From Sphingomonas sp. (GTDB lineage: Bacteria; Pseudomonadota; Alphaproteobacteria; Sphingomonadales; Sphingomonadaceae): a DNA stretch of 64,000 nt. Below are positions 30,048 to 39,689 of the stretch, piece after piece. The notes under the pieces were generated by a model that was not told where the DNA came from, did no database searches, and was given only the letters and a program-made list of their open reading frames with translations. The position numbers and the translations under genes were made by a program. The DNA lies in assembly GCA_017849555.1 (NCBI GenBank), contig JAFIGU010000047.1, positions 1 through 64,000 on the forward strand, in the 5' to 3' direction. Within the stretch, counting starts at the first letter, position 1; each line of letters begins with the position of its first letter.

Positions 30048-30739
30048 AGGCGCTCATCGTCGCAGCCGGCTATGGCAGCCGGCTGCGGACGGTGTCTCCC
30101 TCGAAGCCGCTCACCCTCGTCGCCGGCACGCCGCTCATCGCGCGCGTGATCGCTGCGGCGCGGGCGGGCGGCGCGAGCGCGTTCACCGTCGTGACCGGGC
30201 ATGAGGCGGAGGCGGTCGAGGCGTATCTGGCCGCGCTCGATCCGGCGATCACCTGCGTCCGCACCCCGGATTGGTCGCTCGCCAACGGGCATTCGGTGCT
30301 GACCGGCGCGGATGCGCTCGGCCCCGAACGTCATTTGCTGATGATGGCGGATCATCTGTTCGATCCGGCGCTGGTCGCGCGCACGATCGCCGCGCCGCCG
30401 GCGGCGCTGACACTGGCGATCGACCGGCGACTCGGCAATCCGCTGGTCGATCTCGACGACGTCACCCGCGTGCGCACGCAGGGCGACGCGATCGTCGCGA
30501 TCGGCAAGCATCTTCCCGATTACGACGCGTTCGACTGCGGGGTGTTCGCGGTCGACGGGCGCTTCCACGACGCGTTGCGTGCGAGCATCACGGCGGGCGG
30601 CGCGGGGTCGATCTCCGCCGGGGTCGAGGCGCTCGCCGCAACCGGCGGCGCGCGCGTCACCGATATCGGCGACACCTGGTGGCTCGACGTCGACGACCCC
30701 AAGGCGCTCGACCAGGCCGAAGCCGCGCTGGCGGCCTGA
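30044..30739 (+). CDS. Nucleotidyltransferase, probably inositol-phosphate cytidylyltransferase type
   Basis: The 231-residue NTP-transferase (GT-A/GlmU-like) protein starts at GTG 30044 with KALIVAAGYGSRLRTVSPSKPL, the phosphate-binding G-x-G-S/T-R-x(~10)-K signature. An acidic motif DHLFDPALVA and DIGDTWWLDVDDPKA holds metal-binding aspartates. Coupled translation with inositol-3-phosphate synthase suggests the substrate is inositol phosphate (yielding CDP-inositol), but a sugar phosphate is possible. No other activity is visible. Confidence 0.75.
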   Translation: MKALIVAAGYGSRLRTVSPSKPLTLVAGTPLIARVIAAARAGGASAFTVVTGHEAEAVEAYLAALDPAITCVRTPDWSLANGHSVLTGADALGPERHLLMMADHLFDPALVARTIAAPPAALTLAIDRRLGNPLVDLDDVTRVRTQGDAIVAIGKHLPDYDAFDCGVFAVDGRFHDALRASITAGGAGSISAGVEALAATGGARVTDIGDTWWLDVDDPKALDQAEAALAA

Positions 30740-30751
30740 GCCCTCCGCTCA

Positions 30752-30777
30752 CCTCCCCTCCCTGAAGGGAGGGGAGA
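30752..30777. repeat. GGGAGGGG-type palindrome
   Basis: cctcccctccctgaagggag continuing to ggggag lies between the convergent ends of the nucleotidyltransferase and SRPBCC genes. Confidence 0.65.
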
Positions 30778-30785
30778 AAAGCGCG

Positions 30786-31310
30786 TCAGGCCGCCTCCAG
30801 CGCAGCCTCTGCGCGCTGCTCCGCTTCGGCGTGGAGCTTCCAGAAATCCGCGACGCCCTCGCCCGCGACGCGGCGCTCCAGCGCGTCGAGATGCGCGCCC
30901 CAGCCGCCACCGAAGTTCGCGGCGTCCTCGCGCCCGCGCAGCCCGGTATGTTCCAGCACCAGCCGGGTCTTGTCGGCCGCTTCCGCCGCGAGCGTGATCG
31001 TCACCTCCCCCGCCTCGCCGTTCGACCAGGTGAAGGCGAGCAGGTGCGGCGGCTCGACGCGCAGGATGCGCTCGCTCCACGTCTTTCCGATCGCCTCGGC
31101 ATAGCGCGCGGGGGTCGGCACCGCCTCGTCGGACAGATTGTCGTGCGCCATCGTCATCCCGATCGTCCCGCCGGGGCGCAGATCGGTCGGCCCGCCCATG
31201 AACCAGCGTGCGCGCAACTCGGGATCGACCAGATATTGCCACACCCGGTCGAGCGGCGCGGCGAGCAAGCGTTCGAAGCGCAATTCATGCGCGGTGATGC
31301 GGTCAGCCAT
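30786..31310 (-). CDS. SRPBCC / AHSA1-type domain protein
   Basis: 174 residues with the START-like fold used for binding hydrophobic ligands or for activating partners. Family landmarks are FERLLAAPLDRVWQYLVDPE and MGGPTDLRPGGTIGMTM near the N-terminus and WSERILRVEPPHLLAFTWS in the central beta-sheet, with a C-terminal helix (RVAGEGVADFWKLHAEAE). It is the last gene of an ArsR-SRPBCC-SRPBCC group, a pairing common in bacteria; the ligand is unknown. Confidence 0.8.
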   Translation of the reverse strand: MADRITAHELRFERLLAAPLDRVWQYLVDPELRARWFMGGPTDLRPGGTIGMTMAHDNLSDEAVPTPARYAEAIGKTWSERILRVEPPHLLAFTWSNGEAGEVTITLAAEAADKTRLVLEHTGLRGREDAANFGGGWGAHLDALERRVAGEGVADFWKLHAEAEQRAEAALEAA

Positions 31311-31752
31311 GATCGTTCTCCAGTGTCTTTCCCAATGTTTCGAGGATCATCGTCCAGCCTTCGCGGGTGCGATCGGCATAATCGGCCCATTCCGGCGCCA
31401 TCTCGTGCGTCAGCGTCAGCCGCGTGCCGCCGCGCGGCAGCGGCGCCAGATCGAGCGTGACGCGGGTCCATTGATCGGGCGGCGCGGGATCGGCGCCGAA
31501 CAGGAACACCAGACGGCGCGGCCGGTCGATCGCCTCGAAACGCAGCCGGTGCGCGGCGTCGCCGGTCGCGCGGCGCTCGACGATCAGCGCCTCCCCGCCG
31601 ACCCGCGCGTCGATCGCGCAGGCCAGCATCTCGCCCCCGGGCGTCGCGAACAGGAAGCGTCGCGCCTGCGCCGGATCGAGCCAGGCGTCGAACACCCGGG
31701 TCGGCGGCGCGGCGAAGTCGCGCGTGATCGTCAGCCGAACCGGCTCGTTCAT
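31303..31752 (-). CDS. SRPBCC / AHSA1-type domain protein
   Basis: 149 residues from MNEPVRLTITRDFAAPPTRV, an AHSA1 fold with WLDPAQARRFLFATPGGEM and the C-terminal HEMAPEWADYADRTREGW helix. The upstream portion of the frame is part of the ArsR gene read in another frame. Its 3' end overlaps the next SRPBCC gene by 8 bases, and its ATG overlaps the ArsR stop by 4 bases, so all three are translated together. Confidence 0.82.
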   Translation of the reverse strand: MNEPVRLTITRDFAAPPTRVFDAWLDPAQARRFLFATPGGEMLACAIDARVGGEALIVERRATGDAAHRLRFEAIDRPRRLVFLFGADPAPPDQWTRVTLDLAPLPRGGTRLTLTHEMAPEWADYADRTREGWTMILETLGKTLENDHG

Positions 31753-32072
31753 GCCTGATCCTCCTGCAATAGCGCCTCGAGCGTATCGAGCCGGGCGTTC
31801 CAGAAGCGGCGCCATTCGGCGAGCCACGCCTCTGCCTCGGTAAAGCGATCGGCCTTCAACCGGCAAAGCTGCTGGCGCCCGGCCTTGCGCCGCTCGATCA
31901 GCCCGGCGCGTTCGAGCACGCCGATATGTTTGGCGGCGCCGGCGAAGGTCATCGCATGCGGCGCGGCGAGATCGCCGATCGACCGCTCCCCGCCGCGCAG
32001 CGCGTCGAGCATCGCGCGCCGGGTGGGATCGGCGAGCGCGGCAAAGGTCAGATCGAGCGAATATTCAACCAT
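31749..32072 (-). CDS. ArsR-family transcriptional regulator
   Basis: 107-residue winged-helix repressor. MVEYSLDLTFAALADPTRRA is the typical N-terminus, followed by GGERSIGDLAAPHAMTFAGAAKHIGVLERAGLIERR in which the helix-turn-helix lies (first ends shown). It lacks the metal-binding ELCV/CxC motif of ArsR/SmtB, so it probably senses something other than arsenite. It precedes two SRPBCC genes, the common ArsR-SRPBCC operon arrangement. Confidence 0.88.
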   Translation of the reverse strand: MVEYSLDLTFAALADPTRRAMLDALRGGERSIGDLAAPHAMTFAGAAKHIGVLERAGLIERRKAGRQQLCRLKADRFTEAEAWLAEWRRFWNARLDTLEALLQEDQA

Positions 32073-32179
32073 AAGGTTTCATTACCCAGCGATACCGATA
32101 ATGTAAACCCTTTGGTTGAATATTAAGCGGCGAATGCGGTCACTCGTGTGAACTTTGTGAACTTTGGGCGCCTAAACGA

Positions 32180-32263
32180 CGTCATGCCGGGCTCGACCCG
32201 GCATCCAGAGCCACAAGCGGCAGCCTGTGAGGCTCTGGATGCGGGATCAAGTCCGGCATGACG
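32180..32263. repeat. catgccggacttgatccggc-type inverted repeat
   Basis: A copy of the family with arms gtcatgccgggctcgacccg and gatcaagtccggcatgacg, between the ArsR promoter and the E2 gene end. Confidence 0.8.
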
Positions 32264-32285
32264 AAAGGTGGTAAGTGAAGCGCCG

Positions 32286-33578
32286 TCAGTCGGCGAACAG
32301 CAACACCGGGGTTTCGAGCAATTTCTTGAGCGCCTGGACGTAGCTCGCGGCATCCCAGCCGTCGACGACGCGGTGGTCGCAGCTGATCGAGAGGTTCATC
32401 AGCTTGGCGCGCACCAGGTCGTCGCCCTGGAACACCGGACGCTCGACGATCTTGTTCGGCCCGATGATCGCCACTTCGGGCCGGTTGATCACCGGGGTGG
32501 TCGCGATCCCGCCGAGCGGGCCGAGGCTGGTGACGGTGATCGTCCCGCCGCCCAGCTCCTCGGGCTTGAGCTTGGAGGCGCGCGCCGCCTCCGCCAGCCG
32601 CGTGATCTCGGCGGCGAGCTGCCAGATATTCTTGTCCTGCGCGTCACGGATCACCGGCACGGTGAGCCCGGCATCGGTCTGCGTCGCCATCCCGAGATGG
32701 ACCCGGCCCGAGCGCGTCACCACCCCCGCCTCGTCGTCGTAACGCGCATTGAGCATCGGGAAGTCGGGCAAGGTGCGGCAGATCGCGACGATCAGCAGCG
32801 GCAGCATCGTCAGCTTGGGCCGCCCGCCGCGCGACGCGTTGAGATCGGCGCGGACCCGCTCCAGCTCGGTCACGTCGATCTCGTCGACATAGGTGAAATG
32901 CGGGATATTGCGCTTCGATGCGGCCATATTCTCGGCGATGCGGCGGCGCATCCCGATCACCTTGATCTGCTCGTCGGCGCGCGCACGGCTGGCGTGCGGG
33001 GCGTGATAGCCCTGCCCCGCGGCATAACGCAGATAGGCGTCGAGATCGGCGTGGCGGACGCGATCGCCCTCGGCCGGCTTCACCTGCGCCAGATCGATGC
33101 CGAGATCCTGCGCCCGCGCCCGGACCGCCGGGGATGCGAGAACGTGGCGCGCCGGTTCGGCCGGAACGCTCTCCACGGGCGCGGGACGGGCTTCGACAGG
33201 CTCAGCCCGAACGGGGAGAGGTTCGGGTTTGGTCGACAGTTCGGGATGCGAAACGCTCTCGACCGCCACCGCGACCGGCTCGATCACCGCCTCGCCCGGG
33301 GTTTCGGCGGCGATCTCGCTGGCAGCTTCTTCCTCGCCCTCGATCTCGATCACCACCAGGGTCGATCCGATCGACACCTGATCGCCGACCTCGCCGGCCA
33401 GTTCGATCACCGTCCCCGAAACGGGGCTTTCCATCTCGACCGTCGCCTTGTCGGTCATCATGTCCGCGATCTGCTGGTCTTCCTCGACCCGATCGCCGAC
33501 CTTCACGTGCCACGCCACGATCTCGGCCTCGGAAATGCCTTCGCCGATATCGGGCAAGCGGAAGTTGAAACGCGCCAT
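32286..33578 (-). CDS. bkdB: Branched-chain 2-oxoacid dehydrogenase E2 (dihydrolipoyl acyltransferase)
   Basis: Core of the complex that oxidises branched-chain 2-oxoacids to acyl-CoAs. The 430-residue protein has an N-terminal lipoyl domain with the lipoylated lysine in MTDKATVEM (Lys44), a flexible Ala/Pro/Glu linker, the E3/E1-binding peripheral domain (LASPAVRARAQDLGIDL), and the acyltransferase domain ending with the catalytic SCDHRVVDGWDAAS. The linker contains PVRAEPVEARP, encoded by a palindromic repeat half (33188-33216). The gene follows E1-beta by 6 bases. I see no E3 in the window. Confidence 0.93.
   Translation of the reverse strand: MARFNFRLPDIGEGISEAEIVAWHVKVGDRVEEDQQIADMMTDKATVEMESPVSGTVIELAGEVGDQVSIGSTLVVIEIEGEEEAASEIAAETPGEAVIEPVAVAVESVSHPELSTKPEPLPVRAEPVEARPAPVESVPAEPARHVLASPAVRARAQDLGIDLAQVKPAEGDRVRHADLDAYLRYAAGQGYHAPHASRARADEQIKVIGMRRRIAENMAASKRNIPHFTYVDEIDVTELERVRADLNASRGGRPKLTMLPLLIVAICRTLPDFPMLNARYDDEAGVVTRSGRVHLGMATQTDAGLTVPVIRDAQDKNIWQLAAEITRLAEAARASKLKPEELGGGTITVTSLGPLGGIATTPVINRPEVAIIGPNKIVERPVFQGDDLVRAKLMNLSISCDHRVVDGWDAASYVQALKKLLETPVLLFAD
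33188..33216. repeat. Palindromic repeat half inside the E2 linker
   Basis: cttcgacaggctcagcccga matches one arm of the ttcgccctgagcttgtcgaa family, yet lies within the coding region of bkdB, where it encodes VRAEPVEA in the disordered linker. It seems to be an old insertion kept in frame (length 30 bases). Confidence 0.7.
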
Positions 33579-33584
33579 CGTCGT

Positions 33585-34648
33585 TTAGTCCTTCAGAATT
33601 TTCTTGAGGGCCATGCCGATCCGGACCGGGCCGGGGAAATAGGCCCATTCGAGGCTGTGCGGATAAGGCGTGTCGAAGCCGGTGACGCGCTCGATCGGTG
33701 CCTCGAGGTGGTAGAAGCAACGCTCCTGCACCAGCGCCGCGAGTTCCGCGCCATAGCCGGAGGTGCGCGTCGCCTCATGGACGATCATGCAGCGCCCGGT
33801 CTTGCGCACCGATTGCTCGATCGTCTCGATATCGAGCGGGACGAGCGTGCGCAGATCGATCACCTCGGCATCGACCCCGGCTTCGGCGACGACGTTGAGG
33901 CAGACGTGGACCATCGTGCCATAAGCGAGGATCGTCACCGCCTCGCCCTCGCGCACCACGTTCGCCTTGCCCAGCGGGATGCGATAATAGCCCGACGGCA
34001 CCTCGCCCGCGGGATGCTTCGACCAATTCTCCGCCGGGCGATCCCAATGGCCGTTGAACGGGCCGTTGTAGATCCGCTTCGGCTCGAAGAAGATCACCGG
34101 ATCATTGTCCTCGATCGCGGCGATCAGCAGCCCCTTGGCGTCATAGGGGGTCGACGGGATCACCGTCTTGAGCCCCGAGACATGGGTGAAGATTCCTTCG
34201 GGCGATTGCGAATGAGTCTGCCCGCCGAAGATCCCGCCGCCGAACGGCGAGCGCACCGTCAGCGGCGCGATGAACTCGCCGTCGGAGCGATAGCGCAGCC
34301 GCGCCGCCTCGCTCACCAACTGGTCGAGCGCGGGATAGATATAATCGGCGAACTGGATCTCGGGCACCGGGCGCAGCCCATAGGCCCCCATCCCCACCGC
34401 GACGCCGATGATCCCGCATTCGGTGATCGGCGTATCGAACACGCGGGTCTTGCCGAATTTCTTCTGCAAGCCGGCGGTGGCGCGGAACACGCCGCCGAAA
34501 TAGCCGACGTCCTCGCCCATCACGACGATCGCATCGTCGCGCGCCATCATTATGTCGAGCGCGGAATTGATCGCCTGGATCATGTTCATGCGCTGGGTAT
34601 CGCCGGCTTCCGCGCCGGCCTCGGTTTCGATGATTTCAGCCACTTCCA

Positions 34649-34649
<1 letters not shown>
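33585..34649 (-). CDS. bkdA2: Branched-chain 2-oxoacid dehydrogenase E1 subunit beta
   Basis: Beta half of the thiamine-diphosphate-dependent E1 that decarboxylates branched-chain 2-oxoacids and acylates E2. About 354 residues from MEVAEIIETEAGA. Typical features are MIQAINSALDIMMARD, MGEDVGYFGGVFRATAGLQ, IIGVAVGMGAYGLRPVPEIQF and a transketolase C-terminal domain (DAEVIDLRTLVPLDIETI). The ATG at 34649 overlaps the E1-alpha stop (TAATG), so the two subunits are co-translated; the upstream extension to 34667 is less likely. Confidence 0.93.
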
Positions 34650-36501
<1,852 letters not shown>

Positions 36502-36578
36502 CGATCCTGTCCTTTTGCCGGACCGACATTGCCACGACTCTGGTTAACGCGGCGTAACGATTGCCCTAAACAGAAACG

Positions 36579-36603
36579 GCCCGGCGGGGGGTCCCGCCGG
36601 GCC
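36579..36603 (-). terminator. GC-rich terminator of the Bax inhibitor-1-like gene
   Basis: ggcccggcggg pairs perfectly with cccgccgggcc around a short loop (11 base pairs), followed on the minus strand by gtttctgttt. It lies just past the stop of the gene at 36636-37382. Confidence 0.75.
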
Positions 36604-36635
36604 GGCCGTTGTTGGCAAGACGCCCGAGGCGCCGA

Positions 36636-37382
36636 TCAGTCGCGCTGGCCCATGAAAGACAGCAGGAACTGGAACATGTTGATGAAGTCGAGATAGAGCG
36701 ACAGCGCGCCCATGATCACCGCCTTGCCGATCATGTCCGTCCCGGCGACATAAGCATACATGCTCTTGATCCGCTGCGTATCATAAGCGGTGAGGCCCGC
36801 GAACAGCAGCACGCCGACCGCGCTGATCACCATCGCCATCGCCGGCGACTTGAAGAACAGGTTGAGCAGCGAGGCGACGATGAGACCCACCACGCCCATG
36901 ATCAGGAACGTGCCCATGCCCGACAAATCGCGCTTCGTCGTATAGCCGTAGAGGCTCAGCGACAGGAAGGCGACCGCGGTGGCGAAGAAGGTGATCGCGA
37001 TCGAGGTGCCGGTGTAGACGAGAAAGATCGTCGACATCGACACGCCCATCACCGCCGCGAAGGCCCAGAAAATGAGCTGCGCCGCGCCGGTCGAGAGCCG
37101 GTTGAGCCCGAAATTGAGCACCATGATGAAGGCGAGCGGCGAGAAGATCACCACATATTTGAGGATGCCCGGCGCCAGGAACACCTGCGCCGCGAGGCTA
37201 TCGCGCCCGCCGCTGGCGAACAGCAGCGCCACGATCCCGGTGAGCAACACGCCGGATGCCATATAGTTATAGACCGACAGCATGTACGACCGGAGACCCG
37301 CGTCATACGCGGCACCGCGCGTATCGGCGGCGCTCGTCCCGAACGGGGCGGCAGTCGGCCGGGGGTCAGACCAGTTAGCCAT
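36636..37382 (-). CDS. Bax inhibitor-1/YccA family membrane protein
   Basis: 248-residue inner-membrane protein with seven predicted helices, of the TMBIM family that affects Ca2+ and proton handling, or of the YccA branch that regulates FtsH. The N-terminus MANWSDPRPTAAPFGTS is followed by LRSYMLSVYNYMASGVLLT, LIFWAFAAVMGVSMSTIFLVY, YGYTTKRDLSGMGTFLIMGV and the C-terminal IMGALSLYLDFINMFQFLL, all family-typical. The ATG at 37382 lies before the divergent thpR gene. Specific role unknown. Confidence 0.9.
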   Translation of the reverse strand: MANWSDPRPTAAPFGTSAADTRGAAYDAGLRSYMLSVYNYMASGVLLTGIVALLFASGGRDSLAAQVFLAPGILKYVVIFSPLAFIMVLNFGLNRLSTGAAQLIFWAFAAVMGVSMSTIFLVYTGTSIAITFFATAVAFLSLSLYGYTTKRDLSGMGTFLIMGVVGLIVASLLNLFFKSPAMAMVISAVGVLLFAGLTAYDTQRIKSMYAYVAGTDMIGKAVIMGALSLYLDFINMFQFLLSFMGQRD

Positions 37383-37517
37383 TGTCAATTCGCTCCTTTG
37401 TCCGGCAATGAACGAGGCCGGCACACCGGAAATATTGCCCGTATGGCCGCTTTTTTCAAGCGAGGCGGCCCCGAGCAATCTTTCGTTACAAAACGTTACA
37501 GCAAAAGTCTGTTCAGG

Positions 37518-38078
37518 ATGCATCGCCTTTTCGTCGCGCTTCGCCCGCCACCCGCGGTCCGCGCCGTGCTCGCGGCGGCGATGGGCGGCGTCCCCGGCGC
37601 GCGCTGGCAGGACGATGCCCAGCTCCACCTCACATTGCGGTTCATCGGCGAGGTCGAGCGGCCGCTGGCCGAGGACATCGCGCTGACGATCGAATCGATC
37701 GCCGCACCCGCGCCGAGCGTCGCGCTCGCCGGGGTCGGGCGGTTCGAGAAACGCGGGCGGGCCGATACGTTATGGGCCGGGGTCGCGCCGCATGACGCGC
37801 TCGCCGCGCTTCATCGCAAGGTCGATCACGCCCTGGTGCGGCTCGGGCTCGAACCCGAGCGGCGCCCCTATCTGCCGCATGTCACGCTCGCGCGATTGCC
37901 GCGGAGCGCGGGCCACGGGCCGGCGCTCGACCGCTGGCTGGCGGATCATGCCGCGCTGACCAGCGCGCATTTTACGATGCCGGAGCTGATCCTCTACGAA
38001 AGCCAGCTCGGCAGCGACGGGGCATTCTACGCGCCGGTGGTGCGCCGCGCGCTTGCGACAAATGAGTCTCGGACCTGA
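37518..38078 (+). CDS. thpR: RNA 2',3'-cyclic phosphodiesterase (ThpR / 2'-5' RNA ligase family)
   Basis: Two-histidine (2H) phosphoesterase that opens 2',3'-cyclic phosphates and can form 2'-5' RNA links in vitro. The 186-residue protein starts MHRLFVALRPPPAVRA and has both catalytic motifs: H-L-T-L (residues 37-40) and H-V-T-L (121-124), with family segments LHLTLRFIGEV and PYLPHVTLARL. A ttcag ribosome-binding-like stretch precedes the ATG at 37518. Confidence 0.92.
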   Translation: MHRLFVALRPPPAVRAVLAAAMGGVPGARWQDDAQLHLTLRFIGEVERPLAEDIALTIESIAAPAPSVALAGVGRFEKRGRADTLWAGVAPHDALAALHRKVDHALVRLGLEPERRPYLPHVTLARLPRSAGHGPALDRWLADHAALTSAHFTMPELILYESQLGSDGAFYAPVVRRALATNESRT

Positions 38079-38088
38079 ACTTCTCCCG

Positions 38089-38174
38089 CCGTCATGCCGG
38101 ACTTGATCCGGCATCCAGAGCCACAAAGAGCATCGCTCGCTGCTCTGGATGCCGGGTCAGGCCCGGCATGACGG
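38089..38174. repeat. catgccggacttgatccggc-type inverted repeat
   Basis: Arms gtcatgccggacttgatccg and ggcccggcatgacggc, with core cagagccac, between convergent thpR and the ribonuclease gene. A further half arm (gggccggcatgac) follows near 38188-38200. Confidence 0.85.
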
Positions 38175-38203
38175 CGGATTGGAGGCTCGGGCCGGCATGA
38201 CAA

Positions 38204-39589
38204 TTAACCAGCCGGGGTGAACCGCAGCGTCCGTTTCACCGGATCGGCCTCGTCGAGCCGGACGGTGATGCGATCGCCGGGGTCGCCGCTGTCGCTCAGC
38301 ACCCGCGCCACTACCGGCAGACCGACCAGCTGGATGCGCGCGCCGCGATCGTCGCGATCGAGGATCAGCGCCGGGAAGCTCTCCCCCTCGCGGCCGTGGA
38401 GCAGCACCGCCTCCGCCATGTCGATCACCGCGCGGTCGATCGCACCGGCGATCGCGCCCGAATGCGCCATCACCGCGGGCAGCTTCTCGAACGCCGCCGA
38501 CACCACATCGGGCACCGCCTGTCCGTTGGCGATCGCCAGCGTCGCGCGGACGACATAGCGGTCGGCGAGCCGGCGCAGCGGCGCGGTGGCATGGGCGTAG
38601 GTGGCCGCCACCGCCGCCTGCCACGGCACGACCCCGGGGCGATAGGGCGCATAGCTCGCCCCCTCACCCGCGCGGCGGATTGCGACCATCAGCGCCGCCT
38701 CGCGCGGGTTGTGCCCGTCGAGCCTTTTCTGGAGATCGGCGAGCGACATCGCCGCCGGCCAGTCGACCCCGAGCGCCTCGGCAGCGTGGCGCAGCCGCAC
38801 CACCGCGCGCGCGTCGGGCGCCGGCATCACGCGGAACAGCCCGGTATGATGCGCCAGCAACGACGCCGCCACCGCGAGATTGGTGGCGAGCGACAGCGCC
38901 GCGTTGCGATCCTCCGCCTCCTCGCGCGGGGCGAAGCGAAGCTGGAACTTGCCGTCGCCGTTGCGTGCCAGTTCCTGCTCGGGCGGATCGACCCGCGAGG
39001 CGCCGCGCTGATCCTCCGCCGCCGCGACGCGGCGCGCGAGCTCGGCGAACCCGGCCGGAAGATCGGCGTCGGTCGCGGTTTCGTAGGCGAGCTTGGCACG
39101 GCTGCGGATCAGCGCGCGTTCGGCGCCGTCGAGCGTCGCCTTGCCATCGGGCGCGACACGCACCGCGAAGATCACCGCCGGGCGATCGCCGGTCGGCAAC
39201 AGGCTCGCCGCGCCCTCGCCGAGCGCCGGGGGATAAAGCGACGCCTTTCCGTCGGGCAGATAGAGCGATTCGCCGCGCCGCCACGCCTCGACATCGAGCA
39301 ACCCGCCATCGTCGACGAACCATGCGACATCGGCGATCGCATAACGCAGCAACAGATCGTTGCCTGCCGCCTCGATCGCGAACGCCTGGTCGAGATCGGT
39401 CGAGCTGGCGGGATCGAGCGTGACGAACGGGATCGCGGTACGATCGACATGCGCGTTCGGCACGCGCTTCGCGGCTTCGTCGGCAGCGGCGAGTATCTCG
39501 GGCGCGAAGCCCTGCGGGACGTTATATTGGGTGCGGATCGCGGCGAGCCCCTCGGTCAGCGCGCGGTCGGGATCGAGCAAGGTCTTCAT
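38204..39589 (-). CDS. RNB-domain 3'-5' exoribonuclease
   Basis: Degrades RNA from the 3' end. The 461-residue protein is an RNB-only member: the metal-binding aspartates lie in FVTLDPASSTDLDQAFAIE (residues about 55-72, with Gln in place of the fourth acid as in several bacterial RNB relatives). Later motifs are APLRRLADRYV and DRAVIDMAEAVLL, and the C-terminal GDRITVRLDEADPVKRTLRF suggests a partial S1-like strand set. The N-terminal cold-shock domains of RNase II/R are absent. Role in rRNA or mRNA turnover is inferred. Confidence 0.85.
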   Translation of the reverse strand: MKTLLDPDRALTEGLAAIRTQYNVPQGFAPEILAAADEAAKRVPNAHVDRTAIPFVTLDPASSTDLDQAFAIEAAGNDLLLRYAIADVAWFVDDGGLLDVEAWRRGESLYLPDGKASLYPPALGEGAASLLPTGDRPAVIFAVRVAPDGKATLDGAERALIRSRAKLAYETATDADLPAGFAELARRVAAAEDQRGASRVDPPEQELARNGDGKFQLRFAPREEAEDRNAALSLATNLAVAASLLAHHTGLFRVMPAPDARAVVRLRHAAEALGVDWPAAMSLADLQKRLDGHNPREAALMVAIRRAGEGASYAPYRPGVVPWQAAVAATYAHATAPLRRLADRYVVRATLAIANGQAVPDVVSAAFEKLPAVMAHSGAIAGAIDRAVIDMAEAVLLHGREGESFPALILDRDDRGARIQLVGLPVVARVLSDSGDPGDRITVRLDEADPVKRTLRFTPAG

Positions 39590-39689
39590 CGCCCCCGGCT
39601 ATAGGCCAAGCCGCGCGCCCGGTCGATCACGGCTGGTCGATCATGCGAGCGGTGGCTCCGGCGCGCTACCCGTGGCAAGGGAGCAAGCG

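Noticed and set aside
31749..32072. Arsenic-response role for the ArsR-family regulator
   Set aside because: The metal-binding Cys motif of ArsR/SmtB is missing and the partner genes are SRPBCC proteins, not ars genes.
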